Source: Prorocentrum cordatum (taxonomy: Eukaryota; Sar; Dinophyceae; Prorocentrales; Prorocentraceae). From it: DNA of 64,000 bases. The notes beneath the pieces are model-generated. The model worked only from the letters and a program-made list of their open reading frames with translations. It did not search any database and was not told the origin of the DNA. Shown in pieces: positions 29,530 through 41,636 of this stretch. Position 1 is the first letter of the stretch. The number at the start of each line of letters is the position of its first letter. Location of the stretch: the NCBI GenBank assembly GCA_963575745.1, contig CAUYUJ010016070.1:220019-284018 (forward strand), given 5' to 3'. Position numbers and translations under genes: made by a program.

Positions 29530-29700
29530 ATTATGCGAACCCGAGTCAGCAAATATGGAAACCTGGGTCCGCAATTATGGAACGCGCTATGGGAACCCAT
29601 GTCGGCACTGATGGAAGCTGAGGTCCGCAAATTAGAAAATTGCGGCCCGCAGTTGCGGCTCGGTTATTGAAACCTAAATCCGCTATTACGGAAACCGCTG
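29530..29700. repeat. About 30-bp repeat GGAACCCGAGTCCGCAATTAT
   Basis: Six or so units with AACC.GGGTCCGCAATTATGG and variants, diverged but in tandem register. Confidence 0.65.
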
Positions 29701-29989
29701 TCTTTTATTAAACATTGTGTCTAAACATGGAATCCATTGCGATCGTTTTGTTTCCCGATTTTATTGATGAAGGCCTTGCGGGCCAGTGCCACCGACCCTG
29801 AAGACGATGACGAATACGAGGAGGAGGAGGAGGAGGAGGAGGGAGAGTAAGGTTGAAGGGAGCAGGAGAAGGCGAAGGAAATGTTCCCCATGCGGGCCGA
29901 AGGAGTCGTAGCAAAGACAGACAGAGAGCCTTTCGGCTTTCGGGCCCTGTCCGCCACCGTGCTGGGATTGTGGTTGAAAGGCCTCGTGA

Positions 29990-30290
29990 ATGTTTTCGGG
30001 CCTGTTGGGGCATTTGTTGGGCCTCTTGGGGCTCTTTGGGGGGCCTCTTCGGGCCCTTCGAGGGGCTCTTGGGGCCTTCCAGGGTTCTTGGAGCCGGAAG
30101 CTCAAAATGTCGGTTCGTGGTCTTCTTCTTGGGCCATCTTGGTGCATTCCCGGGTTGTCTTAAGGTTCTTTTGGGCCGTTTTGGAGCCCTCTTGGGCTGT
30201 CTCGGGGCCTTCCGAGGGACCTTTTTGGACATTTTTGAACGTATTTGAAGGCCTCTTCGGGCACTTGTGGCGTTTTTTCGGGCTCCAGGA
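29990..30290. repeat. TCTTGGGGCC minisatellite
   Basis: Degenerate units of GGGCCTCTTGGGGCTCTTTG. Reverse-complement relative of the arrays near 4200-5200 and similar to 10370-10800. Confidence 0.65.
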
Positions 30291-30399
30291 AGCCGGGGGA
30301 CAGATGCTCATGACCCCTCTTCCTCGCCGGGATACTCCCGGGACCCCTTTTCCTTCGACTACGTTGCTACGGTTCTCTCGCTGGCAGACTTGAAAAGGA

Positions 30400-31165
30400 G
30401 GGTACACGCGACGAGTGACAGACAATACACATTGAATTACAGACCGCACGCGACGAGAATCATATATTCCATGCGACGAATCACTTGCTCACAAGCCACA
30501 CAAGAACCGAGTCACAAACCAAGCTTTGAATCGCAGAAAGAGCGCGTTTTGTGGTCGCTTGAAGGGAGGGGTGTTGGTTTCAAATCCCCCCCTTCGGCCC
30601 CCCACTCCTCCCGTGACGGAAGGCGGGGGGATTTCAAACCCCCTACCCACCCCCTTTCTCCTTGCTTCCTTTCTCCTCGCGCCGGCGCTTGCGTCGGCGG
30701 TGGCTGGCGACGGCGGCGGGGACGACGATTTCCATTTTTGGACCGGCGCCGGCGCCTGCGGCGGCGGGTGGCGGCGGGGAGCGTCGACGAGGACGACGGT
30801 GGTGGTGGTGGTGGTGGTGGTGGGTTGTGGTGGTGGCGGTGGTGGTGGTTGTGGTGGTGGTGATGTGGTGGTTTGTTGTGGTGGTGGTGGTGGTTGTGGC
30901 GGTGGGTGGTGGTGGTGGTGGTGGTGGTTTGGTGGTGGTGTGGTGGTGCTTTGTTGTGGAAGTGGTGGTGGTGGTGGTGGTGGTGGTGGTGGTGGGTTGT
31001 GATTGTTGTGGTGGTGGTTTGGTGGTGGTGTGGTGGTGGTTTGTGGTGCTGGTGGTGGTGGGTTGTGGTTGTGGCGGTGGTTTGTGGAGGTGCTGGTGGT
31101 GGTGGTGGTGGCGGTGGTGGTGGTGGCGTGGTGTTTTGTAGTGGTGGTGGTTGTGGCGGCCAAAT
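30400..31165 (+). repeat. GGT-rich copy of the retroelement 5'-end family
   Basis: 30536-30760 matches the reverse complement of 6120-6345. A (GGT)n tract of about 350 bp follows. 30400-30500 carries CGCACGCGACGAGAATCATA and similar words matching, in reverse, the 5' flank of the retrotransposon at about 35930-36000. Mosaic of old element pieces. Poly-Val/Gly/Trp frames are artefacts. Confidence 0.6.
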
Positions 31166-31189
31166 GCGCGTGGGCAAGGCAAAGAGATG

Positions 31190-31372
31190 TGACGCGCCAA
31201 ATGCGTGCAAGAGCAGACGATTACACGCCAAAGGTGTACCCGGATGGCTTGGACGCGCCAGATGCGTGCCGAGAGGACGCACAGAAGAGGAGGAGGACGC
31301 CGAAGAGCGGATAATTACACGCCAAACGCGTCCTCAAGTGGCCTGGACGCGCCAAATGCGCGCTGAGAGGAC
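31190..31372. repeat. GACGCGCCAAATGCG repeat
   Basis: GACGCGCCA(A/G)ATGCG occurs at about 31191, 31251 and 31348, with ATTACACGCCAAA.G between copies. A short diverged tandem array. Confidence 0.65.
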
Positions 31373-31489
31373 CGAGGGAGGAGGAGGAATATGAATATAT
31401 ATATATATATGTACACACATACGTGTGTATATATATACGTATGTATAGATATGTGTGTTGTTCTGGCCAAGACGCACAAACCATGCAAT

Positions 31490-32345
31490 GCACATCATAA
31501 GCATTTGTTTTCTCCACATCCAGTTGGCTTGGAGAGTTTGATGCTGAAAGCGTGCCATTTCTCCTCGTTTCGGAGCGTGTCCATTAAAGCGTCAGCGCCA
31601 GGGAAACACGAAGAAACAATTGATAACAATCCTGCTGCCCATTCTGTTTTTGGTCTCCCCCGCGTTTGAGTGACCGGCATGAGAGTATCAGGTCGAAACG
31701 TTGCCGCACACAGCGCATGAGTGTTAGGGCTCCGGCCATTCTTCCCAAATAACTGAAGTTGTGATGGAATAGTTGCGATGTGTAGGGCCTTTGTTGACTT
31801 CTCTCCAGAAAGGTTTTATTTGATATGCTAGAAGTGAACGAATTGGGAATATTGAATATTTTCTTGAGGCATTTCATTTGGAAGCTGTCTAATCGTCGTT
31901 TTTCTGCTTTGTTGAAACATGCCGAGCTGAGAAAATACATGACTTCACTAGTGGTTTCGCCTTTTGACGCTGATTGAAGTGTGCTTCCATACTACCGTAT
32001 ATCTGCAGAACTCCCCCAAGCCTGCCCCATTTGCTGAATTCTGCATGTATGTGCTCATTATTGTTGATTGTAGCCCCGAGGTACACTAAATTGTCTTTTG
32101 CTTGTATTTCTTCCCCGTGTGGCCTACATCATTGCATCGCGTTAGTCGCGTACATAATGTCAGGTTCATTTCAATGTAGGTCCATGCCCAGTGGCCTCCC
32201 AGCTGTAGCGACCGTATTCAATAAATGTTGGACATGTTTGCGTACAACAATGTTGATACCATGCCACGTTGTTATGATGATTGGTACAAAAAACACGTGG
32301 GTATACCGAACCTTCTAAGAGTTGTGTTTGCGTGGGGGGGCTCGG
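31490..32345 (-). pseudogene. Decayed LINE: C-terminal part of reverse transcriptase and post-RT region
   Basis: Reading the minus strand, frames in order give AGRPLGMDLH, NEPDIMYATNAMQ, then PHGEEIQAKDNLVYLGATIN, which is the Y-L-G segment that follows the catalytic motif in LINE reverse transcriptases. Next comes SSACFNKAEKRRLDSFQMKC, then LKKIFNIPNS, SNKTFLERSQQRPYTSQLFH and YLGRMAGA. Such post-RT sequence (…KRRLDSFQ.KCLR.I..IP) is typical of LINEs. There are in-frame stops (two TGA near 32120-32190) and at least two frame changes, so it is dead. No catalytic YxDD is present in the window part; the 5' portion was lost. Confidence 0.75.
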
Positions 32346-32349
32346 CAAT

Positions 32350-33660
32350 GAGTGCCCATGGCATCCGAATTTTCATGTGTAATGTGCTTTTATTCCAGAT
32401 AGTTTGTCTTGTTTGCGAGATCTCTTCATGCTCGAATCGAATGTGTATTTGCTAATCCACGTTTTTTCTTTTTATGTTGAAGTTGGTGGGAACTGCTTGA
32501 GTCGTTTGTATGTTGTCTTATTTCTGGCATCGGGCAATCCTTTACTATTTGCAAAAACTGCTGCGCATATGATATTCAAATTCGTGGCCCCGGAGAACTT
32601 CACGCGCAACGCTTGTATGTTGTTGTCCGCGTGGCGCTTCCAATGTGCATGTCATGGCGCAGGCAAAGAGCATAATAATCGGTTGCCAACCATATTTGTG
32701 GATAAGTCTTGCGATAACACAACTTATATATACATATGTATATATACATATTATACATGCAGCGGAGTCTACGAATTGTGATTTGCTGATCGGATTCTGC
32801 GATGGCCTTGATTTGAATCCCAACGCACGTTGCCACTTTCAGCGTCGAGATCGGTTTTCCAGAGCGCTGTTGCCCCCCGAAACTCAAACCCATCCGTCTT
32901 TGACATCGTCATCATCAAAACGCCCAAGAATAGAAGGACGCACAATAACAGATCAATGAAATTCCGGAGGAAAACGGGGCCAACTAACCAAAAAGGGCCT
33001 TATTTAAGTTTGTCATGTTGGATCCACCTATACGAGCATGAACCTCAACTTCTCCATTGTTGCTTTCAATAAAATTGGGTCCACCTTTTAGAACCAATCC
33101 ATATCGGAATCATTCCCCAATACTGGCGCACCGGCGTAACAACGGCGAGGTTTTTTTGTTGGTTTCGTTCTTCGGCGCGCATTGAACTCGACGCGTTTCG
33201 CCCCCCGTTGTCCATTATTATGTTTGTCGGATCCGGGCCATATGGATTAGGCTTTTCTTTTTGGATAGCAATGGACTGCGTATCTCGCTCACATGTTTCG
33301 CGATCATGGTGATTGCGCGGAGCGGGGCCCGGTACATGCTCAATGGCATGTTTTTCACTCTAGCATCGGAATCGTTTTGGATGTGTGGTCTGTATTCTAG
33401 CGCAGATTGGAAATTGCCCACAAACGCCGTCCCGATAATGTCAAATTTGCAAATGGTTTATGTACCACTCCGCAAGCATTGAGGCCTCCGCCCAGCGTCG
33501 CGCTAAGGGGCCGCGTAATGAACGGGGCAAATGTTTCTCAATCTTCTTGGCCGCCTTCATTCAGAACGTTACGCTGCAAAGACGGAGGGAGCCCTTGGCC
33601 ACAGATATCCAAAATAGATGTTTTGGTTGGTATATGCATGGGCCAACATAGAAACCAAAC
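32350..33660. other. No gene recognised
   Basis: AT-richer DNA with short frames only, and no repeat family or domain seen. It may be the rest of old element copies. Confidence 0.4.
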
Positions 33661-33673
33661 ATGGCCGGATTCC

Positions 33674-33675
<2 letters not shown>

Positions 33676-33715
<40 letters not shown>

Positions 33716-33732
33716 TACGTACATACATACGC

Positions 33733-33766
<34 letters not shown>
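33676..33766. repeat. (TA)n and TACATA tract
   Basis: Two (TA)n runs separated by TACGTACATACATACGC. A similar (TA)n-TGTACA tract is at about 31395-31445. Confidence 0.88.
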
Positions 33767-33769
<3 letters not shown>

Positions 33770-35680
33770 GGTGGAAGACGGACGATACGCACGGAACGAC
33801 AATTATGGTCAAATGCAACAAAAATAAAGCAACACATTTCTCGGCCGCCCATGTACGCAGAGGGCCTCTCTCGAACATTGCTTCTTGGATGAGCACTGCT
33901 TCGCAAGGTTCTCCAGTGTCTGTGCTAGGCTCTCACATATCACATGGGGCTCGTTCATCGGACTCTAAACGGGTCTCGTGGGGGTTGCTGGTTGGGTTCG
34001 TCGGGTCTCATGGTCTCGGAAAGCCACAGAAAGACGCCCGAAGGGCTCTAATGTACCCAAGAGAATAATCAATATCCGAACATGGCCACGTGAAGGTCCC
34101 AAGAGGGCCCCGGAGAGGTGTCACGGCCATGACACATTTCGAGGCCGTCTCGGAGCTCTCTTGGCCTTTTGCGGAGCTTTTTCAGGCTCTTCCAAGACGG
34201 CGGAGGAGGCCTCAAGAGAGCCTACCCCCGGGAGGGAGTGGCCGCTCACCGAGGCGTTGGGCTCGGGCGACCAGGGCAAGTCACCCTAAGCCGGGGGCGC
34301 CCAGGGCACCGGCCCAGCATCTTATTCCTCCATCTTGCATCCTACTCCTCTTGCTTGCATCGTACCCCTCCTCCATCCTATTGCTCCTCTCCCTCCCTCG
34401 TCCTCCTCCTCGCCCTGCCTCCTCCTGCCTCCTCCTTCTCTTCCGGCTCTTCACGGTACCAGGAGCCCCAGAACATTCAGAGGGTTTTTGGGGTCCCCAC
34501 TGCACTCCCAACTAGCGCCCCCGCTAGCGCCCCAGTAGCGCTTCAGACTGTCACAAAGTTCGTGGCCATGCCGAATTGGCTTGAAGTCGAGGGCGAAGTC
34601 ACGCCTAATATGTCACCCAGTGGGAGCTCTAGTGGGGCCCCTGGTGAGGCATCAAGTGGGGGCCCCAATGGGCGCCCTGGTGGGCGGCATTCTAGAAAGG
34701 GCCCTAGAAGGGAGCCGTGGTGGAGGCCGTTGGTCCGCTACTGGGCTGTAGTGAACGCCCACCTGGAGAAGTCTCGTTGTTGCTTGGTGGGCTTCTGGAT
34801 GCGAGCTCCGAGTGGCTTCACCCAACAGAATCGGAAAGGTTTCGAGACCCACCGAACCCGACGGAGCCCAAAGCGAAGAAGAAAATCAGAGGAGCCCGAC
34901 GGAGCCCGACAGAGCTTATCGAGACGAGGAGGATGACAAGGAGAGGAGGAGGGAAGATGACACGGGGAGATGAAGAGCCCGACGGATCCCAATCGAGCCC
35001 GAAAAAGCCCCACGAGAGCTTCACGAGAGTTCCCGGGGGAGCCCGAGGAGAGCGCCACGAAAACCATAAACCCCGAGCGAACCCGAGGAATGTCCTGCGA
35101 AAGCCCCGCGGGGAACCCCATGAAAACCCTACAAAAACCCCACGAGAACCCGATAAACGAGCCTTGCGTGACCCATGACAGCCCAACAAAACCCGACGCG
35201 AAGCAATGTTCGTCCAAAAGACAGCGCTCGAGAGGCAAGCAACGTATTTGGACGGTCGAGTAAACTTATTATAATTTGGATACATGTGTGCATCGCTCTC
35301 GTTCTACAGTGGCACGTATGTATCTTTGCCCGCCCATCTTTGTATTTGTTTCATATGCCAACCTATGCTCAATGATGTGACCTATACTGGCCAATGCGTA
35401 CACAGCACCAACGCATCTATTTTGCACGTCTTTGGCGAAAGCTTTTTTTCCGGCCTACCTGTTATGCACGCGCAGACTCTCTGATGGCCAGTGCTATTTC
35501 AGGTCAACGGGTCGATGGGCCCTTGGCAGTCGTCTGCAGAAAACGCTCCGTGCCAAAATTCGCAGGGACGCCGAGGGCGACCGTCATAACAAAAAAAACC
35601 GTGGCCAAACTCACCATGCGAGTTTTTAGGGGGCACTGGGAGGAGGCACCCAAGCGTTTGCAGGGCAATGGATGGCCATG
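33770..35680. other. No gene; degenerate G+C repeats
   Basis: 34150-34460 is a C+T-rich stretch. 34620-34720 and 34840-35180 carry short degenerate units (GTGGGGGCCCC; GAGCCCGACGGAGCCC; AAAACCCCACGAGAACCC). No protein recognised. Confidence 0.5.
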
Positions 35681-35711
35681 TGTGAGCATTTGGCAGTAGC
35701 GGGGGAAATTT

Positions 35712-36300
35712 TGGTGGTGGTGGTGGTAGGGGTTGTGAGGGTTGTGAGGGTTGGTGGTGATGGTGGATTGTGGTAGTGATCGTTGTTTGGGGGAGAGGGG
35801 GGCCAATTGGTTTTTGCATCGAAAACACCGATTTGTAATTTTGCGGCGCATGCTCAATCGACGTTTCCGTTGTCTTTTTTCCTTTGCGTCCCCGTCGTCG
35901 CTTTTCCGTGCACCATATCGACATATTATATATGTAATTCGTCGCGTGCAATTCGTGATTATAAGATGTTTGTGATTCGTCGCGTGCGGACTGCGAGTCA
36001 GTACATCTTGGATATAATTTGGCGCGCACGGTGCATTATTCATGAACTGTTGTCTGGGGTATGGCGCGCGCAGTCTGTATTCGCTGCGGTCGTAATACGT
36101 GCACATATGCATGAGTGGGAGTGTCCATTCGTATCGGAATATTACAAATAAATGTGTTATGCGCGTGTACAACAGGCAGACATATTATTCGTTCAAGCAT
36201 TCAAGCCCGACGAATCAATCGCCCTGACTCCCGAATCTTCCATTAAGACACGCATCGCCGTGGCGAAATACGCCTCTCACATAGACACATAGACGGCGGT
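35712..36300 (+). mobile_element. 5' untranslated region of the non-LTR retrotransposon
   Basis: Begins with a GGT tract and runs through TTGCGGCGCATGCTCAATCG, ATTCGTCGCGTGCAATTCGT, GGCGCGCACGGTGCATTATT and CGCCTCTCACATAG. It aligns along its whole length with about 48400-49085 (estimated over 75% identity by eye). The long ORF starts about 70 nt downstream. I infer the element's 5' region. No promoter motif can be named. Confidence 0.65.
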
Positions 36301-36369
36301 GTACGGTACGTCTGTAAACGTATTACAATCGGTGCTCACGTATTGTTAGGCCACTGTGTTCCAATCATA

Positions 36370-39300
36370 ATGCGCATGCAACTGAAGATCGATAATATGT
36401 GTTTACGCTTATCTTGCACACATATTTTGCCGTACAGGTTTTCGCCATGGTCTGGGATTCGTATTGGGGAGCCTTCGCATCCAGGCCCCAGGCGAGGCTT
36501 ACGATACGAGATTGGACCAACCTCAACGTGGATTACGACTACGACGCCCGTTCCGACTACGACACGGACTCCGAGAACAACATCACCGAGCACGCTTATT
36601 CCAACTTCGGTTCACCGACCGGTACGGGGGACAAATTGCGTAAATAAATTATTCGACCCCCTTCCCCCTCCGCCCCCGTACCCTCCCGCTACCATTCCCC
36701 CGTCCGCCCCCGCTTGCCCCAATAACGGTAGTGAACGGTTGGATTGCGAATTGGGAGTGCGAGTCCAGCTATTGCCATACAAGTTGTCTCCATCGGCGGG
36801 GGTTCGTATCGGGGAGGCCAGACACCCAGGGCCCACACAAGAACGAGCTCTTGCTGCACTCAGGGAACTCGGGCTCGCAGGTCGCAGAAGTCCGGAGGCT
36901 AGGTATCCTTTCCCTTACCCTGCCCACCCCATCCCACCACCTGCTGCTCAAGCAAGAGACGCGAATCACCAAGAACCTTTGTCCCCAGGCAGAGAAGAGT
37001 TTGAACCACCACCTCTACCGGCTCCCGAATCACTTCGGCCCTCCCCGACCGCCCTCCCGTCCAACGCCCACCCCAGCCCTCTCCATCAAGCATGTGCAGA
37101 CTTGCGGGTACCAGCGTATTCAGACCCTCCCCACCAACCACCCCCTCCCGATCTCGCCGACCCCCCCGGGCTAGCAACACCAACGGATGCCCTACCCCGT
37201 GGACCACCTGGTGCCATACATGGCGATTCAGAGGACCCAGGCCCTGAAGGTATGCTTGCGTGCGATATCGGTGGCATGAGCGACATGGATGACGAAGACG
37301 ACGAAGATTTCATTATTACGGGGACTCGGGATGCCAACGACGGTCTCCAAGCACCACCGCAGGCAGCATTGAACGGAGCAATATTCTCTCACCTCAGCCC
37401 CCCCATGGCAATCCGAGGAAAAGTATATCTTATCCTGCAAATGCTGGACACAATCCCGCTCAATGCTACAGATCAGGATGTGATGGGGACGATTCTGCAA
37501 CACAGATGGTCGGGATTCAATAATCCCATTATTTGGGCGGCCGCTGGAATCGATGACATACCGGGGATTCTGATATGGTTGGGTTCGGTCTTAGATGCAT
37601 ACCCGGGTGTAATGCATGGTGTGAGCGGTGCGGTTACAAGCGAAACAATTCGCCAAGTGTTTCCCGACCTTCGGCAGGCGTTGCGGTACTACGGCGTACG
37701 GGATCAACAGGGTCTTCTGCATTGGCTGGAACAAGAAGGTTTCAACGTGCAAGGTATGAACGCAAATGGTTATTTGCGTAGGCCTGAACAAGAACACATT
37801 CTGCAAAGAACAACGCACGTATCAGTGAACATAACGAACTTGGAACTGGCATATGCGGCTGTGGCAAAATGCATCTATAACAATCCCGACTTCCGGCAGT
37901 ATCTTTTCGGAGAGGTCTACAACAGGGTTATCGTCCGCGAGCCACTGCAACCACGATCATCTACAGCAGCACCGACCGCTGGACCACCTCGCCCAGCCCA
38001 AGCATCAAACGTACCATCCAATATTCCAAATGGTTGGCATCACCTACGGGGGGTGAATTTGGAGACGTACATCGACGTACAAATACAAACAATGAAAGGT
38101 GTGCCGAAATGTATTCGACATCAATTCTTACGCATCTTGACTGTTTGTTTGTTGGCGGTGGAGGTTACTCAACGTCCTTTGCATCAGAACGTGGATACAA
38201 CACCCAATTGTGTCGATACGTGGACTTTGTTTCTTCTTCTGCCCCGCATGCTTTTGCATCGCACTCAACATGGCGGAAAAGCAGGAGAACGAGAATTAAA
38301 ACAACGTATTGCTATGTATGACAGGGGCGAATGGGACCGCCTCCTACAACGGGCATTCGAATCATCACACAAACAACGACACAAAAAAGAAGATACCGGA
38401 GCAAACCGCATTAAAAATGCAGTGGGTCTCATCGAAAATGGAGAACTCAGTCATGCCGCCCGCAACCTTACTTCGCCAGGACTTGCGCCGGGAACGGCAG
38501 CTACATTGGCAGAGTTATCGAACGATACCCTCAGACCACAACGTCCATCCGAACCACCGCCGGCAGGCTTTGATACATTCGTTCCCGCTACACCACTGGT
38601 ACTGGATCGCAATGTGTTTGCGACGGTGGTACGACAATCCAGGAAAGGGCTCAGTTCAGGGTTATGAGGATGGCGGTACGAATATTTCAAATTGTGTCTT
38701 GAAGAAGATGCGTCCTTTGAGGCTTTATGCGACGTGGCAGAGCTGTTGGGTCGGGCTGCAGTGCCCCAAAAGATTCGCGACGCTATGAAGATATCTGACC
38801 TCAAAGCTTTGCAAAAACCGAACAACAAGATTCGCGGCATTGCGTCGGGAGACACATTTCGGCGACTTGTCTCGAAAACTCTGGCGCGACAATTCCAATC
38901 AGAATTGCGAAACGTCGTGCGGCCGTACAATTTTGGCTTATCAGATCGCAGTGGGACAGATACTGCAATACATTTCCTGCGATTCCTCACCGACAATTTC
39001 GCACAGAACGTTGTGGTCAGCATCGACGGGGTAAGTGCTTTCGACCACATTTGCCGAACACGCATGTTCGAGGAGCTCATGCGCAATCCGGCACTTCACA
39101 AATTGCTACCGTTTGTGCGTCAATGGTATGGCGATGTATCTCAATTTCGCTGGAGGGATGTGCAAAATAATGTGTATGCGATTCCCCAAGGGGACGGAGG
39201 CGAGCAAGGTGATGCCCTTATGCCGGCACTATTTTGTATGGCATTCCAACCGGCATTGTTACACATACGGGAACGCCTCCCCCCAGGAGCCGAACTTGTG

Positions 39301-41061
39301 GCGTATCTCGACGACATATACCTGGTATGTGATCCTGACGAGGTTCAATATGTACTGCACCTAACCGAACAAGCTTTACAAACAATATGCCACATCGACA
39401 CGAACATTGGGAAACTCGCTAGATGGGGAAATACACCTACACCATGCCCCGAAAATCTGCAGGGCCCTGCAACTGCGGCGTGGAGATGCGACAAACCAGT
39501 CGAAGACAGGGGGATCAAAATATTAGGTACACCATTCGGCACCGTGGAATACACAAACAAGTTCTGGTCTATTGCTAACGAGAGGGCGAAGCTGCTGAAC
39601 GTCATAACTAAACTCCCTTCTCGCCAAGCATCGTGGCTGCTGCTGTACTTCTGCGCAGTCCCCCGGATGAATTACCTATTACGAACAATGTTACCCTGCG
39701 ACGTGCAACCACTGTGTGCTGACCACGACACCGCAATTCAACATGCATTCCGCGAGATCTTCAACATACCTACAGAAGCAGATTGGGACACCTCTTTACA
39801 TGGTATTTCCTACAACACGTGGGTCAAACAATCTAAGTTACCGCTCAGGCTCGCTGGGATGGGCCTCAGGGACTCCGCCCGCACGTCCCATGCAGCATAT
39901 TGGGCTAGTTGGGCAGACGCCCTCCCGGATCTGATCGCCAGATCTCCTGCTATAGGACACAGGGCGCTGTACTATCTCAATATGGCGGGAACTACTGCGA
40001 ACCCCAATGCAACTAACGCACCACGTTGTGTTATCGCCGCGGAAGTAGCGGGACGACAATGTGTCACAGCAGGGTTGGCTGAACGACCTACGTGGGCAGA
40101 CATCGCAGCTGGAGAACGACCACCGACACCAAACAACATGCAGATTATCTTGGGGGAGTGGCAACATGGATGGCAATACCATGCTTCGTACAACCTCGAA
40201 TCTGCAGCCCATGCCGACCTACTCCGAGACTTAGCACTACCTAGTCAACGAGCGAATGCAATATCCACAGGCAAGGCACGGGTGCATTCAACTATGGGAC
40301 GGTTTGCTTCGGGATGGTTACTTGTATGCCCGACTACGGATATTCTCGAAATTGCCGATACGTATTTTGTATGTGCGGTGCGACGTCGACTCGGAATTGC
40401 CTGCGTCCACGACGGGCCGGATGTGCATGGCCACAGACGCCTGGCAGACGGGATGGGCGGAGGGTGGCAAAGCCGACATAGTGAACTGATGGCCGCCTGG
40501 AGGCAAGTCTTCAGGGAGGCTGGCGGACAAGTACCTGACCGTAATTTGGAGCGGCACCTACACACTACCAACATACCAGTACCTTAGGGGGACATGCGCC
40601 GATTAGATATCGTGGTAACGTGCACGAATGCGGCCAGAGGACTTCCACTCTTCTGTGACGTCACGGTGGTGAGCCCCATAACTGGGAGAGGTCAACCGAG
40701 AGGGGGGACGAGCAACAGAGGAGGAAGATTGCTGGAGAGGGCGCAACAAGAGAACGACAACACCTATGCTGAGGTCATTAGCAGCGGCCTAGGTAGTCTC
40801 CAATGCTTAGGGGCCGAAGTTTACGGCAGGTGGGGAGAACAAAGTATCTCCCTCGTGCCCACTTTAGCTCAAGAGCGTACTCGGGACCTTCACGCGCGAG
40901 TCAGAAGAGGGGCCGCACTAGGTCTGCAGCACAGGTGGTGGGGCATTTTGGGGCTCGCCTTACAGCGTGCCGTCGCTAGGACGGTTTTGGGGCCGGGAGG
41001 AGACCTGCCCTTTACGCCTCAAGAGCCTCCCTGTCCGTTAGCTGACCTGGACGTGCTCTAG
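36370..41061 (+). pseudogene. Non-LTR retrotransposon ORF: N-terminal region, reverse transcriptase, restriction-like endonuclease; two in-frame stops
   Basis: One frame runs from ATG 36370 to TAG 41059-41061 and is interrupted only by TGA 38665-38667 and TAG 40585-40587 (about 1,560 codons). The N-terminus has two copies of a Pro-rich module with RIGE..HPGP (about 36455 and 36790). The reverse transcriptase starts near the first stop (GL*GWRYEYFK, where relatives have GL.G.R.EH.K). It shows KPNNKIRGIASGDTFRRLV, SIDGVSAFD, IPQGDGGEQGDALMP and catalytic AYLDDIYLV at 39301-39327. After the second stop comes RRLDIVV and LFCDVTVVSP (40597-40677), the Asp-bearing core of the C-terminal restriction-like nuclease used for target cleavage, then GAEVYGRW and QHRWWGIL. 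Codons are less GC-biased than in the phosphodiesterase. It is either a young dead copy or, less likely, read through. Confidence 0.85.
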
Positions 41062-41184
41062 TCCTCCTCCTCCTCGTCCTCCTCCTCCTCCTCCTTCTCC
41101 TCCTCCTCCTGTGACGCTGCTTAGTGTGCTCGCGGCGCCGTTTCACCCGCACTTTGTTTTCGAGTGCGCCTTGATGTCACCTGG
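41062..41184 (+). repeat. CCT-rich segment after the retrotransposon ORF
   Basis: (CCT)n of about 50 bp, then a short unique segment ending in A9 at 41203-41211 just downstream. Probably within the element's 3' region. Confidence 0.5.
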
Positions 41185-41455
41185 TCCGATGCTGGGATGT
41201 CAAAAAAAAAATGTAACATCAAAGACTTTCGGTCCGTTGGGCCAGTAACATACGTACCCCGTTGGAAAGCTCAGCCGCGTACCCGTTTATTTTTTTGCAT
41301 CATTGACACAATTGCTTTACTGAAACCGCTCCGCTCCATATACACACTATCAGCCGCTCGACATACATAACATCAGCCGACATTTCAATGCCTAATAAAA
41401 TGTGTAAACCAAAAATTTCTCTATTTTTCACCACATGGAGGGCGTCAATATGCTC
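41185..41455 (+). mobile_element. 3' untranslated region of the non-LTR retrotransposon
   Basis: Contains GTCCGTTGGGCCAGTAACAT, CCGCTCCGCTCCATATACAC, ACATCAGCCGACAT..CAATGC and CACCACATGGAGGGCGTCAA. The same words in the same order occur at 49125-49375, directly after the copy of the 5' region. I infer the element's 3' end. Confidence 0.65.
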
Positions 41456-41636
41456 AGGCAACAGCGGCTCAGACAACAGCCCAGGGAAGTTGTCAAAACA
41501 AGTTCTCAGCTTGGTGATCTGGTAAGTCCTGCCTCCAACTCTTAATCCACCACATATTTGTATGTACTTCATCCTTTCACTGTACATCTATTGCTTTCTA
41601 CTCTGGCTGCCCACATCTCTCGCCATAAATGGTACT

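Noticed and set aside
40594-41061. Separate small gene downstream of the reverse transcriptase
   Set aside because: It is in the same frame as the reverse transcriptase, separated by one stop, and carries the nuclease that normally ends that protein, so it is part of the same ORF.
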